Origin: Nepenthes gracilis
Taxonomy: Eukaryota > Streptophyta > Magnoliopsida > Caryophyllales > Nepenthaceae
Reading direction: 5' to 3'
Length of the DNA stretch: 64,000 nt
NCBI GenBank assembly: GCA_033239525.1
Contig: BSYO01000014.1
Coordinates: 13,934,021 to 13,998,020 of the forward strand
Below, piece after piece: positions 1-12,500 of the stretch. Both the position numbers and the translations under genes were made by a program. Below the pieces are notes generated by a model. It worked only from the letters and a program-made list of their open reading frames with translations, searched no databases and was not told the origin of the DNA. The number at the start of each line of letters is the position of its first letter. Position 1 is the first letter of the stretch.

Positions 1-815
1 CTTTTCTTCACCATTACCACGTTGGCTAGCCAATCCGGGTACTGTACCTCTCGAATAAATCCCGCGTCCAGGAGCTTTTTCACTTCCTCCCGGACGGCCA
101 CCAGCTTTTCCGTTGAGTGATTTCTCCGCTTCTGCCTGACAGGCTTGTGGTGAGGATCTACACCAAGCCTGTGCACTATCGTCTCGGGAGAGATGCCTGG
201 CATATCCGCGGGGGACCAAGCAAATACGTCTGAGTTTTCCTTTAGAAACTTTGTGAGCTGGTCTCGGACGGAATCTTCGAGAGAGCTTCCTATTTGGACA
301 CACTTTTCTGGGTCCTCGGGGTCCAACTGAACTCGCTGGGTAGGCTCACCAGGCTGCGCCTGCTGCAGTGTTGCCTCGTCTCTGAGGTCGAGGTCTTCCA
401 TTGGTCTCGGCAGGGGAGTCTGCGTGACCTGCGATAGATAGCACATCCTTCCAGTGGCTTGCTCGCCGAGTACTTCCCCTATTCCGCACGGGGTTGGGAA
501 CTTCATTTTTAAATGCGGGATGGAAGTCACCGCTTCAAAGGCAGCAAGGCAAGGACGCCCGAGAATCGCATTGTAAACGGACGGGAGGTCCACCACGAGG
601 AAGGTGAGGACCTTCGAGGCCGTCCTCGGGTATGTTCCCAATGTGACTTCTAGTTGCACGATACCCTGGACTGGGACCGGCTCATTATCAAGTCCATAGA
701 GCGGCCCCTCTGGGGCCTTCATCTGATGTCTTTTTAATCCAAGCTTGAGGTACGCATCAAGATAAAGCAAATTTCTGGAACTTCCATTATCGACAAAGAC
801 TCGTTTCATACGGTA
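1..815 (-). CDS. Retrotransposon pol, partial: aspartic protease and start of reverse transcriptase
   Basis: On the minus strand an open frame runs from about 815 to the window edge. Near its start it reads RMKRVFVDNGSSRNLLYLD, where DNGSS replaces the usual D-S/T-G of a retroviral-type protease. A linker with LGRPCLAAFEA follows, and at the edge FIREVQYPDWLANVVMVKK, the typical beginning of a Ty3/gypsy reverse transcriptase (primer-grip side, before the palm). The frame is shifted by one base relative to the upstream gag frame, so it is either expressed by frameshifting or the element is damaged at the junction. RNase H and integrase would lie outside the window. Assignment rests on motif recognition only. 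Confidence 0.8.
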
Positions 816-2524
816 GTCATTGGCCCCGTCTGAAACGAGTCTTTGTTAACCAGGGGATCACAATGGGGGGAAGTTACATGGGCCATATCATCTTTGCTAA
901 AGCAAATTACATCGTCCCTAATACTCGTCCTCGGCCTTTTAGAAGCGCTGGGCTCCAAGCTGCTCTCCCCAGCCGGCCGGGTTGACACCATGTTCACAAC
1001 CCCCGCTGCAACTCGGTTCCTTGGGGGTTCCACTTCAGATTCGACTGCTGCTCCAGAGGATTGTCCGGGTCTTTGCAGGAAACGGTTGAGGTGCCCCCTC
1101 CTGATTAGTTCTTCAATTTCCCTCTGCAAAGACTTGCAGTCCTCCGTTGCATGACCCCCGCAACGGTGGAAGTCGCAGTACTTTGACTGGTCCCCTCCTC
1201 CTGGATTTTTCAGTGGCTTGGGCCACTTTACAAACTTCTCCGCTTGAATCTGCATTAGCACATTCGTGCGTGTGTCGTTCAGCGGAGTCAGGTGGACTGG
1301 CGGCACGTCTCTACGGACGGCCGGCTCGAACTTCCTGTGCTTTGTCACAAATGGGGGACTACGGAAGTCCCCGGCTTTTCTCTTCATCTCTAACGGTCTC
1401 GGACGGTAGCTCTCATCCTTCTCTGGACGCTTTGCTTCATTGGCCTCTTCAGCTGCTATGTAGGCCCTTGCTACGGCCTCGGCCTCCTCGAAGCTGTGAG
1501 GGCCCTTATGGATGAGATGCTTAAAGAAAGCACCCCCCTCCAGGCCAGATAGGAAAGCATTTAGCTTCACCCCGTCCGACAGCTTTGGAATCTGCCTGGC
1601 CTCGGCCACGAATCTGGCCAAGAACTCCCTTAGGCTTTCCCTGGCACCCTGCTTCACGCGAGTGAGATGCCAGGGCTGTTTCTCCGTTCTTCTACTTGAG
1701 GCGGGCGTGACAAAAACGCGCGCGCTTGCCGCTAAAAGTGCAATGGAGCCGCGGGCATCCCGTAAAACCATACTCTCGCGTCCCCCTTCGGTGTCGGGGA
1801 AGCATTGGCACATGGTGGCCTCGCCTAGTCCCCCGGAGGCTCGGATGCTCCGGGAACAGTTCGGGTGGTCCATGGGATCGGCGCTCCCATCGTACGCCTC
1901 CAGGTTTGGCATTTTAAACTTTGGGGGCAGCGCCCTCGTTCTGACGTCCGTTGTGAACGGAGACTGGGGGATACTCGCTCCGCTGCTCTCCCCAAAGACG
2001 CGATTCCAGACCTTCTCCAATTTCTCCTCCACATGGGGTGGAGCTGTCGTCCTCCTTGCGTTGAGGAGATGCCTCAGTTCGTTAGGCTGGTGGCTTGCCG
2101 GCCTCTCGGGGGTCCTTCTCGGCGCCCGTGCATGCGTCGCTTCTCGGGCGCGATTTTCCTGGTGTCCCTGAGACCGGGGACCAAGACGATCCTCCAGGGC
2201 TCGAGGGATCCTGCCACTTGAGGCCACCTGGGTTCTTGGTGGCTCTTGCCCGGCGGGCGCCCTGAATTGGCGCTCGCGCCTCCTCCCTCCGTTTCTGGAG
2301 GTTTCTGCCTGGGAGCCCCTGGAAGGCGCTCCCCTTGCTCTCTCGTCTTCCCTCGCGCAAAGAGCGAAGACGGCCTTGGATATGTCATCCATTTTGGTCG
2401 CCAAGTCCCTTACGACTGGATCTGGATGGTTTTCGATGCCCACACGGGGGTTTGGGGCATCCTCCTGCCGGTGTTGAGTAGTGGCCCGGGGTGGTGCGCT
2501 TGCCTGCGCTCTGGTGCTCACCAT
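806..2524 (-). CDS. Retrotransposon gag polyprotein (Tat-like Ty3/gypsy), 572 residues
   Basis: The frame starts at MVSTRAQASA about 85 bases after the primer-binding site. It has a basic, low-complexity N-terminal third and then the gag core: FKMPNLEAYDGSADPMDH near residue 205, then SLREFLARFVAEARQIP and LNAFLSGL. A zinc-knuckle-like segment YCDFHRCGGHATEDC is followed by IEELIRRGHL. Gag forms the particle in which the element's RNA is copied. One stretch near residues 240-270 does not look like gag in this frame, while another frame there reads DARVWFYGMP, the expected gag motif; this points to two compensating frameshifts. The C terminus ends at a small inverted duplication (789-838). The protein is probably non-functional. 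Confidence 0.8.
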   Translation of the reverse strand: MVSTRAQASAPPRATTQHRQEDAPNPRVGIENHPDPVVRDLATKMDDISKAVFALCAREDERARGAPSRGSQAETSRNGGRRRERQFRAPAGQEPPRTQVASSGRIPRALEDRLGPRSQGHQENRAREATHARAPRRTPERPASHQPNELRHLLNARRTTAPPHVEEKLEKVWNRVFGESSGASIPQSPFTTDVRTRALPPKFKMPNLEAYDGSADPMDHPNCSRSIRASGGLGEATMCQCFPDTEGGRESMVLRDARGSIALLAASARVFVTPASSRRTEKQPWHLTRVKQGARESLREFLARFVAEARQIPKLSDGVKLNAFLSGLEGGAFFKHLIHKGPHSFEEAEAVARAYIAAEEANEAKRPEKDESYRPRPLEMKRKAGDFRSPPFVTKHRKFEPAVRRDVPPVHLTPLNDTRTNVLMQIQAEKFVKWPKPLKNPGGGDQSKYCDFHRCGGHATEDCKSLQREIEELIRRGHLNRFLQRPGQSSGAAVESEVEPPRNRVAAGVVNMVSTRPAGESSLEPSASKRPRTSIRDDVICFSKDDMAHVTSPHCDPLVNKDSFQTGPMTTV

Positions 2525-2607
2525 GTTATGATGCTTGGAAGTAAAGGCTGTGACGTGTGGTTAAACGTGATCTAAGAAGGTGAGAAGTTGACTTTTTGTC
2601 CTCTTCC

Positions 2608-2623
2608 CATGAGACGGCGCCAA
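2608..2623 (-). other. Primer-binding site of the gypsy element
   Basis: Directly inside the LTR, the minus strand reads TTGGCGCCGTCT, a primer-binding site seen next to the 5' LTR of many plant Ty3/gypsy elements. Its position, two to three bases inside the LTR boundary at 2624, fixes that boundary and the element's orientation. Confidence 0.75.
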
Positions 2624-3454
2624 TGTTGCGTTTCGATCCGACCGCCGCATAAGGCTTGCGTGCGCTTACGTCAAGTGGACGGGACCAGGTGCAACATAAA
2701 AGAGTGAGATCGTGGGCGAGTGCAGTGAAAGGTGCGAGAGGGACGAGGATGGACGCATGATTTTTTACGTGAAACCCCCTTTGAAAATGAAGGAAAACCA
2801 CGATATTTGAAGCCCCCAAGTATTCTTCACTATTTTGTTGTTGAGTACAAGAATTCTAAGTTCAAAGTACAGGGAAAATGCTTTGTTCCTCTCTTTTGGC
2901 CCTTTCACTTGCTTGGGAGACAGAAAATCCACCTTTTCGTCTGCTTTGGGTGCGCATTTATAGGCGTAGAAAGGCAACCGTTGGAAGCTTCTCACACGGC
3001 CTACGGCACCTACTGGACGGCTGACCACCTACTCCCACGCCATGTCAGGCACGCTGGAGTGTCAGGCACGCCGGCGTGTTAGGTGAGTAACGCGCCACTT
3101 GGCTCTTGTGGTGGTCGTGGTCGGCCTTGAGGTGACATGGCGTGTTAAGGGGGATTGCTTCGATGTATTATTGGCGTGTGTAGGGATTTACGCACTCCTC
3201 GAGAACCGCGGAAACGGTGAGTTGGCACTCTCGGATAACGGGAACAGTCCTCGCCCCATCGCTCACTTCGTAGTTTGATTGGGTCCGCGCATCTTTGTTG
3301 AGCCAGGTGTTACGCGCGTGCTATTGAGTCCGCGTATTTTAAAGGAATCTCTCGGTCGTTCCGTATTACGCGTGATAGCTTGAGCCTCTCGGATCCGAAA
3401 CGCTCGTCCGTTCTCCACACTAATTCTAGGACCCCTGGGTAACGGATCCCAACA
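2624..3454 (-). repeat. 5' LTR of the Tat-like gypsy element, about 831 bp
   Basis: The segment begins TGTTG and ends CAACA, a perfect 5-bp terminal inverted repeat. It is bounded on one side by the primer-binding site and on the other by an abrupt change to AT-rich DNA. No partner LTR is present in the window, so the pair cannot be compared and the insertion cannot be dated. Confidence 0.75.
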
Positions 3455-4383
3455 CATACCATAAAATATTCAACAAAATTAAAAAAAAAAACATTATTTT
3501 TAGTAAATAATTTGTTAATACTTAAAAAGCAATGACAGGCAAAAGAAAAAGGTGGAAACAAATGAAAAAAGTTACTCTCTTCGTACCTTTTTTTGAGTAA
3601 TATTACCCATATATTAATTTATATATTTATTTAAATCAAAAATAATATTTCTAAATTATCATGAAAGAAATTAAAAAATTTTAAATTTATAGATTTATTT
3701 TTAAAAATAATTTAAATCATAATAGCTTTTATTAATGGCAGTCTTTTCTTTTTACCTTTATTCATGAGCCATTCTATTTTCTTCTTGGAGAAGGCTTTTC
3801 TTAGCTTATAGGTTTTGAATTTTAAACCTTTGCTCAATTCAAATGAAATAAACCCAAACCAGTAAGCAGTACACGAGGCAAAATTTATACTGGCAATGAG
3901 AGAAAAATGAGAACATAACAATTAAAATAGGACGAGATTTATATCAATTTTTAATAATTTTAATATAACTAAATATATGATCAGGCATATAAATGTTATT
4001 TTTATAGAATTTTTATTAATTTGTCAACAGTATTATAATTATTAGTCATAATTAATAAAATAGGTTTTTTTATAAATGAATGGCTAACATATATACTTGA
4101 ATTTTTATTTGATTTTCAGATCAAAATTTAAGTTTGAACAATTTGAAATCTATATAATTTAAAAGAAAATTTATAAATGGAGACTATAGTTATATTGGAT
4201 TATCATTTTTGAAATAAATGGAAACACATGATACATTATTAAGGATTCATAATATTAGATTATCACTCTCAATCCTAATTATAATTTGAGATAGTTAATT
4301 TGATATATATATATATATATAATAATAATAGAAGTAAACTAATGAAAGAAATTTGATAAGATGAGCAGATCAATTTATAAAAC
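3455..4383. other. AT-rich intergenic DNA, no gene seen
   Basis: This stretch is strongly AT-rich with homopolymer runs and a short TA microsatellite (about 4303-4320). Open frames are short, lack recognisable domains and look random. I see no RNA gene or intact mobile element. Confidence 0.6.
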
Positions 4384-5347
4384 TGTTGGGTCCCATGTCC
4401 TGGCCCATGAAGAATTTTCAGGCCCATGAAGAATTTCGAGGCCCATGAAAGGTTTAGAAGCCCGCGCAGGATGGCTAGCCAACCCAGTAACGAGGAAACA
4501 CGTGCAGAACCACGCTGGCAGAAGGCAGCGAAAACTCTGCAATGCATTAATACGCTGCCGACAGAAAGGCGAAAAGGCCAGCCAATAGAGAAGCAACTGG
4601 CACGGCGCCAACAGCTCACGCAACCGCCTACAGAAAGCTAGCCAATCCTCATTCCGGGGAAAACCAGGCGTGGCCGACAACGCCAGGAGCCTGCCAGCCA
4701 CGACAAAACGACAGTCGACATGATCGGCTGTCCACGACAGCGACCAGCGGCAAAAGAGCCCTCGCAACGGGTATCTTGGCGCCCAGAGTTCAACGGGGAG
4801 GTACCTATAAGAGCTCCCACACCCTACAGAGAGAAGAATTCGATTCCGATTCCGATTTTCTCTAGCCACGATCATTGAGACTCGAACTCTGATCTCATAA
4901 CTCTCGGAACAAACTCACAAAGAAGTAAGAGCTGAAATTGAGGAGTGACTCACTTCCATTTGGCAAGAGCTAGCTCGTTACTGCTCCCCAACGTTTTCTC
5001 AGATTACGAAAAAGTTAGTCACCCATCGCGGTGCATCAAGGGAGCCAGGCCTCCTATCACCTGTTCACTGCATTCTCCACACCATCATTCATGCATCTCT
5101 TACGCTTTTACAAAGATTCAACCGCAGACGCTCATAGCGCGCCATTTTCGTTCATTCATGAATTCTTGACTTGGCGTCGGAAATGGCGGTGGGAGAAATC
5201 CCGCTGCACTTCGACCTCTTGTTTATTGTTTGTGTTGTGCAGGCCCAACTTCATAGAGACGGAGACCTGACTCTTCTCCGATGTCTGCCACCGCACGCTA
5301 GAACCCGGGCTTTCTAATCCAGACAGAATCGGGGCCTGACGCAAACA
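4384..5347 (+). repeat. Probable solo LTR of a Tat-type gypsy element
   Basis: A GC-richer block of about 960 bp interrupts AT-rich DNA. It starts TGTTGGGTCCC and ends in CAAACA. Near the 3' end it contains a segment of the form GACTTGGCGTCGGA followed by a T-rich stretch and GTTGTGCAGG; the same arrangement occurs in the LTR ending at 19016, so both are probably U5 regions of related LTRs. Near the start, a short phrase built on GGCCCATGAA is repeated three times. I could not establish a clean target duplication (AAAAC upstream, AACAA downstream), so the exact ends are uncertain. No coding frame inside looks real. Confidence 0.55.
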
Positions 5348-8300
5348 AACAATAGGACATATGAAATAAAAGCCAAAATATAAGCCAAATGAGAAGGACA
5401 ACTCAAAGGAAACAAATTTTTTTAAAAAAATCAAAGACTCTGCAAAAAAAAAAAAAAAAAAAAGGCAGACTCCAACCACCAGAAAATGCCAAATGGGTAA
5501 AAAAAAAAAAAACTCCAAAAATTAAAAAAAAAATAATCTAAAGTTTAACAACAGTAAAATTCGAAATTTCATAATAGACTTCATAAAATAAGTTGTTAAA
5601 AAAATGGGAACTTAAAATCTTTAATCTAAAGCATAACGAATACAAAAATTAAAAAAATATATAAAGGAAATAAAAATATATTAGTTGATAAAATTTAATT
5701 AATTTCATAATTATAGAATAAATTTTATATTAATAAAATATGATAACAAAATTGACTAAAGGAAGATGATCATACACGCTGCCGTACTTATATCTCTAGG
5801 GGCTGTTTGCTGGGTTATGAAGCAATCGCTGGTTTGTTATAATCCCACTAGTTAATTTAAAAATAAATAATTATAATTTAATTATTTTTAATAACAAAAT
5901 TAACCAAATTTAAATGCTTAATTTTTTTTTAAAAAAATAATTTTAATCATTTATTTTTAATAAATAATTAAAATTATTTATTAAAAATAGGCCTACTTAT
6001 ATCCAATTATTTTATCTCAAAGTAAAGATATTTACCTGGCCATTTATCATATTCATTCAGCTGTTTAATTTCATGATTGAACTGCCTCTAAAACGACCGT
6101 ACAATCAAGCTGCAAGATTCGAGCATTTGCATAGTTATATAAGTTGCATTTATTTAATATGTGCATTATTTATTAATTATGTCCTTAAATTCAGCATTAA
6201 ATTAAATGATTTTTGACCAAATAATTTCAGGCAGAGCTACATTATTTTTAAATGTTTTCCAAATTTATTATCTTTGAATGTTGGCATCATCTTCAATAAA
6301 TACGGCGACAGCCTTGTCTTGTTTTTATGCTTTAGGTAGGTTTTGTCTTGTTGATACTTTAACTATAAATAAGCACAATTTTGAAATGTATCCTAATATG
6401 ATATTTCTCATATTGAGCCGGTGCGCATGTGTCGGTATGTTAGTTCTGTCCAAAATACATACAAATGCTCATCACGTGTTAACATTTTTAAAATATATTT
6501 TTATCCATTGAATTGAAATTTAACGAATGAAGAAGAAAAGGTTGGGACTAGCCATGGCAGCCCTCGTTACTCACATTCATGATGGGTTGGAGGTTGTCCT
6601 GACCCTACAGAAAGGTACTTCTTATTAATAATTTAAATAATTTTTTTTATTAAGCTTACTAATTAATTTATTAATTACAGTGACTTATCTATTTTTATAA
6701 AATTAGCCAATTTTTATAATTTTTTTAATGAGAGCCATAATATAATTATTTTAAATTCTCTATTAAAATTTCTTTTACATTTGCCACTGTTTCAAGTCAC
6801 GTATTTATGTTGGTTGCATAGGTAACTTCATGAATGCGTCCAATAGACTTGGGGGGGTGGGGGGTGGGGCCAAAGTCGAGTTGGGAAGGAGACGGCCATC
6901 AATAGGGTTACACTTACGCATTTATGAGCGACGAGGACACCACGCACTTGATTTTTAAGAGATCGTGACATTGTTTTCTTCTTCTTTGAAACCATCCATG
7001 AGATTCATATGAGCCTAAAAATCCTAACAACTAGCAATAAAAGCTCTTTTGATGACCTACCAAAACTTTAGTTGTTGAACTAGGCCGGTATGAATTTGAA
7101 TACCATGGAATCTTTCAGATTGGAACTTACTGACCAATTTTCGTTTGTTGGTCAATTCTAAGGCTCTTTTAGAACTCTCAATTTGATACCTCACCTATAG
7201 GCATTGATCCAAATTCTGCCGCTAGCAATGATGATGATTACTTTAATATCATTTCATATATTCATTTATGCTAATTAGACGTCTTAAATTCCATACACAC
7301 AAGAGTTTCTTTTGCCGTCAATCTAAAACTTTATCCCTTTGGCATGTTACTTACTGTCCTATACATGCATGAGAATGCCTAGTCATTCCGTCGATTCAAG
7401 TTGATGGTTCTTTTCTCAACATATTGAGTTTGAAAATGGTCTTTTTTCCTTTTTAAAGTACTGTTAGAAATATCAATATGAATTCTTATAGACAACCTTA
7501 ATATTATGTTTCAAGGTATATTTATTTTTCATCCAAAACGTCATTCACATTGAAAAGTTTAGTACCCTAATATAGAACTCATTTTATTCTAAAAAGAATC
7601 TAAAAGGCAAAAGGGGAGGTGGGGCGCTATTTATTCGTCACCTATCCTTTTCCCCCTCCTCGATCGATGTTTTATCTCTATTCTCCCAACATAGCTCCTA
7701 ATGAAAAGGTGGCCATGAATCGATTGATGTTGCCCAGACTGAGTCGTCGAGATTGCCGATGCTATCAAGGAATCTCGGTATGAATGCCTAAAGACGAAGT
7801 GTCATTGTTATGTTATGGGGTGTCTCTATGTGCTATCCAATGCATTGTTGACTTTGGAATGCCTAATGTCCTTGCTTATAGGACACGATCCATCTCTTTA
7901 CTCGGTTAATATATGATCTCTATGTCAAGTAATATCAAAGGGACAAATCATCCAACGGCAGGCAACAAAAGGGCAGGCAGCAGCGGCAAGGCAGCAGCCG
8001 ATCATCGAGGGGTTGAACAAGGCAGCAACCATCCAAGATAATGTAGCTACAATTAGATAGAAGAATAACAAATGCATCAGGAAAGACACCGAATTTATTA
8101 AGTAGTTGTATAGCAGTCAGAAGGCAAATAGTTTATGAATTCCTTGAAATCCCCTTCTCTTCATCTAGCTTCTCACCTGCTCCTTCACTCTCCCTCCTAT
8201 TTCTTTTTATTCTTCCTACCAAAATGATTCAGTGAACTAGTCACTGTACTATATTTACAGATAAAAACATTGGTATTGATATCGGTATTAGGCAGCAGCC

Positions 8301-9501
8301 ATATTGGTGGGCATATAGGACAACATATTTTTGTGTCAAATACATCAAAAGCAAAAAAAATTTCACTCACAAGTTAACAGATAAATATCGGGATTAGCTG
8401 GTATTTAAAATATTGGCTGAAATATCACAACATATTGCCTATATGACGATATATCATTATTTTGCCATGATACTTGAAAATATTGGCATTGGGGTAACCT
8501 GATAACGATATACATCAACTGATATATTAAATCTTGTTTGATATTTCATTTCATGACTAATTTACACACTATTACCAGCACAAACTACCCAACACCTCAT
8601 GGACAGAACATCTCAAGAGAATTTTCGCACATTTTTCCTCATTGATTTATTGTCAATTAATTAGAAGATGAGGATTCGTGTAATAGCAAAATTACTCAAT
8701 TTAACCTGAAAATCATTGATTTAAATTAATAAAACAGCCTATCCACAATTTACAGGTAAGATTGCAACATCTATCCCTCCTCAGATAATAAGCTGAAATG
8801 CAAGGGGAAAAGTACCAAAAGCCAAATAAAATCTGAATTGCAAAGGGAAGAACCAAAACCAAATCTCCATCTAATCATAAATAGAGATGAACTTACAAGC
8901 CAATGATCACCTGTTTGGATATCCATGCAGAATCACCCATGAATTTCAAAGCATAACTAGCAAAATGGAGTGGGAGGTCATCAATGGAAGACATAGAATA
9001 CAAGGTCTTTTGATGTGATCAACTTCCAGCAAATTTTTCAGTCATCCGACTCATATTTGAATATACCACTTTGAAGTTCATAAGTTCCTCACCAGGTAGT
9101 TTGGCCTGCAATGTAGATAGCAACCAAAGCCAGGAGACAGAATCAGAAAATTGTTCAGTGTTAACACAGGCAATAATGTTAATGTTGCAAAGCTTTCGAA
9201 ACAAATCACAGGCACATACAAGTTCTTACAGTGGAGGAAGATCAGAAAAATAGTCCCGTATTCCGCAAATAGGACAGTAGAAATATCAGTTCTGCAGCTC
9301 AACTGCCACAAGTGGGAAAAGACACAAAAATGCAAAGAAAAGCATATATTGTCGAGCAAATATATTTCTAAGTAATATATAAGTGTTTTCAAGAGTGATC
9401 ATAATTCACAAAATTGATTTTCTTGTTCACAGATCTGCTGCAGAATTTGCTGTGTCACTAATCTACATTTGATTATGAAGATGGCCAAAGGAGAAGAGCG
9501 G
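5348..9501. other. Intergenic DNA downstream of HMA1, no gene recognised
   Basis: The stretch is AT-rich and without convincing coding frames. A long A run lies at about 5444-5462 and a guanine-rich run at about 6850-6869. A sequence starting GGGGCTGTTTG near 5800 resembles the terminus of a MITE, but I found no matching far end. The part from about 9000 to 9501 should include the HMA1 3' untranslated region (minus strand); I did not identify a firm polyadenylation signal. Confidence 0.5.
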
Positions 9502-12500
9502 TTATAACTGAGCAGTTTGGATGGTGGCTGAGGTGGTGATACTTCCCAGCTCCTTGATTGTAGCTTTGCACTTGTCTACTAAGTACTGAAAATCCTGCTT
9601 CCAGGACCAAGTGGGGTCATTTAGTGCACGTATTGAATTGAGACAGACAATCAGTGTACCGCCTTCATGCAGCAGAACCTGCAAGTTCACCATGAGGCAG
9701 TAAAGGAGCCACAGAAGCAGACAACGAAGAGAGTTTAACAGAAAATTAGGGATGGCGAAGGGCTGAGTTTGGGTAACACATAGCCAAAGCCCAGCCCATA
9801 ATACTTTAGGTTGGTAAAAACAAGATATTTTGGGCTGTACCTAAAGTCAAGTCCAACACAAAATTATTTTCCTTATATAGGTTTTTAGCCAATTAAGTCA
9901 ACAACACAATTCACCAATAAATGTTTAATTTTACAATCCATTACAATAAAGAACTTCAAAATTACTGCCAACCATTAAACGATAACATAATATTATTCTG
10001 AATATCAAATTTATAAGGCAACTTGAAACTCCGCAACTCTCCAAATCTCAAATAGCTATCAAGCATGTGCCATTCTAAAATTAGGATCTATAACATACAA
10101 TAGAATAAAACAAAATGGTTAAGTTTATATTAGGGTCAGATTAGTATTTATCTATTATTAGTAGCTGTAGTATACATTATATATGATCAGATTTGGGTTG
10201 AAGCAACCCAATTATGAATTTTGGGTTTTGCCCAAATTCGGTCGAAGTAAAATCCGATCAATTTGTGACCAGTTGTATGATGTTTGAGTTTTTTTTTTTT
10301 TTTTTGCTATCTCTACGTCAAAAGTAGGGCATAAAATCCACATGGATTGAACTGATATAGTAATGTAGGATATAAGAAAGTTTTAAAAAATTTCATACTA
10401 ATAGACAACACTTCATAGGGGTGGTCTTACCGTTAACCAAAGTGGAAGGAACCCCAACACGGACGTAAGGGCAGCCAAAGTTATGCAAGATAACGCAAGG
10501 GCCACATTTTGCTTAACCTACAAGTAGAGGTGTAAGAGAAGCTACTATTATATTGAGGGAGGAAAACGAAGTTAAGGACACAAGATGGATGATGGCAAAT
10601 ACCAGTGAAGTTGTTTGACGAGCTTTAGCAATGCAAAATGGAACTCCTGATATATTATCCTGCAGCAACAGCACATCTGCGACAGCTATCGCTGTGGCAC
10701 TAGCACGCTGAGCCAACACAATACCCACAGTAGCAGCAGCTAGTGCTGGGGCATCATTGATACCATCACCAACCATTATCAGGCCGCCTCCTGCCAAGAA
10801 AAATAATCCCTTCAACAACGTATAAATTGGATTCATGTAACAAGAGAGAAATTTCTCACTCCTTGCTGTAAAGAAAAAATGTGGCCGTAAAAGAGATTAA
10901 TTAGTGCTTATTCAACTCTCTCAAAATAAAATCTAACTCAAATATATAAATTTATATTTTTATATACTTTTTCAGACATAGTGCCTATACTAAATAGAGC
11001 AAATTCCATTATACTAGTTAGTGCTTAATTCCTATCAACATGGTGCACTTAGGTGATGTGCTCCATAAAGAAAGAGAGAGCATCCACTGTTATTTTCTTT
11101 CATTTTCCATCTTTGTCAGTGCCTTTTGCACTTTTGAGAACAGGATCAAACCACTTTGTTTTGGGCTGGGTTAATTCAAAAATGTTTGGGAGACATCCTT
11201 CATACATAGGTGATGTGACATATCTATACTAGTGGATCCAGAAGAGAATAAATAGATACATAAGACGTCACATCAAAATGAATGTCTAGAGAGTAATCCT
11301 ATAACACTATTGTAATTCATATTCAGTCACACTCACATGTCTGCTGCATCACTTATTATGGTTGTGTTCGATTTCCTGGCCCTTTTTCCATTTTTTTTTT
11401 TAAATTTTCTCTCTATTCCTTCCACTTTTTCCTTCACCAGAAACACCACTAGCCCATCCATCCATGGCAAACGGGCTAGTGAATAAACCCTCAATGCCTG
11501 AATCAAACTAAAATTACCAATGATAGACAAATATGAGAGAGCTGGAACCAGAAACATCAAGGGAGCAAATGTCATTCCCAATACTATTTATTTCATGTGA
11601 GCTAATTATTCTTTGATTGAGCTCTGTATATTATCTAGGGAGCTTTCCCCCCCTTCTCCTGACTGGCTTTTGAGGACCCTCTTGTATTCTTATGTAGATG
11701 TGTGTGCCCACAGTTTTTTGCACCGTCAGTATATTTGATATTGATCAAGAAAATTGACAAATGAATCTTAAGTCGGACCTCCCCCTACTAAGAATGGGAA
11801 AGATGTAAATTCAAGCAGCAAAGAATCATTTCACAATCTTTTTCTATCTGTACTGGAAATCATACAAATGAACCAATTGTTGTTTCATTCGTCTCTAGAC
11901 ATCTGCCAACATTTCTGGGGCTTAGTGTTGTGGTTCGACCTGGATACACACAACGGGACGTAGCAGAACAAAACCCAACCCCTCGTCAACGTCAACTACA
12001 AACTCGTCAGTATAAAAAATACAATAATGTACAATATTTTTAACGTAAAAAATCCTTTTCAACTAAGTAAAAAATCAAGGGATAGATTCCGAACAAATCC
12101 ACTATAAAAGTATCAGTTACAAATAACTCTTTCCGAAACCTCTTCACTACAATCCCGAGTGAAGAATAATTGATTACAACCCTTCAATACACCCAATAGC
12201 CAACAAGAAAAATACAACGAGAAATGAGAATAACCAGACAAAATACACTCTAACAATCTACTTTAGAACAAAGTATCCGACTTTAATAAAGAACGGAACT
12301 CAAATCAGACCTCAATTGGATGCTGAACCTTTTCCTTTTCTCTCTTTTTCTCTTCTCTCTTTCTCTCTCTCTGTGTGGCACTGCTTGTGTAAGAACTGAG
12401 TTTGGAATACCCTAAAAACGCGTTAGGAGCGCTTTTATATTGCAAGCCGCGCTCGAGCGCTTGTCAAGTGCGGGAGCACCGGTGCCACAGGAAATGGCGC

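Larger units (their letters stand above)
1..3454 (-). mobile_element. Tat-like Ty3/gypsy retrotransposon, 5' part (LTR, gag, start of pol), cut by the window edge
   Basis: Read on the minus strand, the parts come in the order of a Ty3/gypsy element: an LTR (3454 to 2624), a primer-binding site directly after it, a long gag frame (2524 to 806), then protease and the start of reverse transcriptase running off the window at position 1. The gag type, with a zinc knuckle followed by an EELIRRGHL-like segment, and the protease motif DNGSS resemble plant Tat/Ogre-group elements. The 3' LTR and target duplication lie outside the window, so completeness cannot be judged. Base composition is clearly more GC-rich than the AT-rich flank beginning at 3455. 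Confidence 0.85.

Noticed and set aside
843..2575. Several plus-strand open frames of 60-219 codons
   Set aside because: They are antisense shadows of the GC-rich gag frame on the minus strand; their protein sequences show no domain.
5798..6000. A second MITE starting GGGGCTGTTTG
   Set aside because: No matching inverted end or target duplication could be found downstream.
7600..7900. Possible organellar DNA insertion
   Set aside because: The stretch differs somewhat in composition, but I could not match it to any plastid or mitochondrial gene from the sequence alone.
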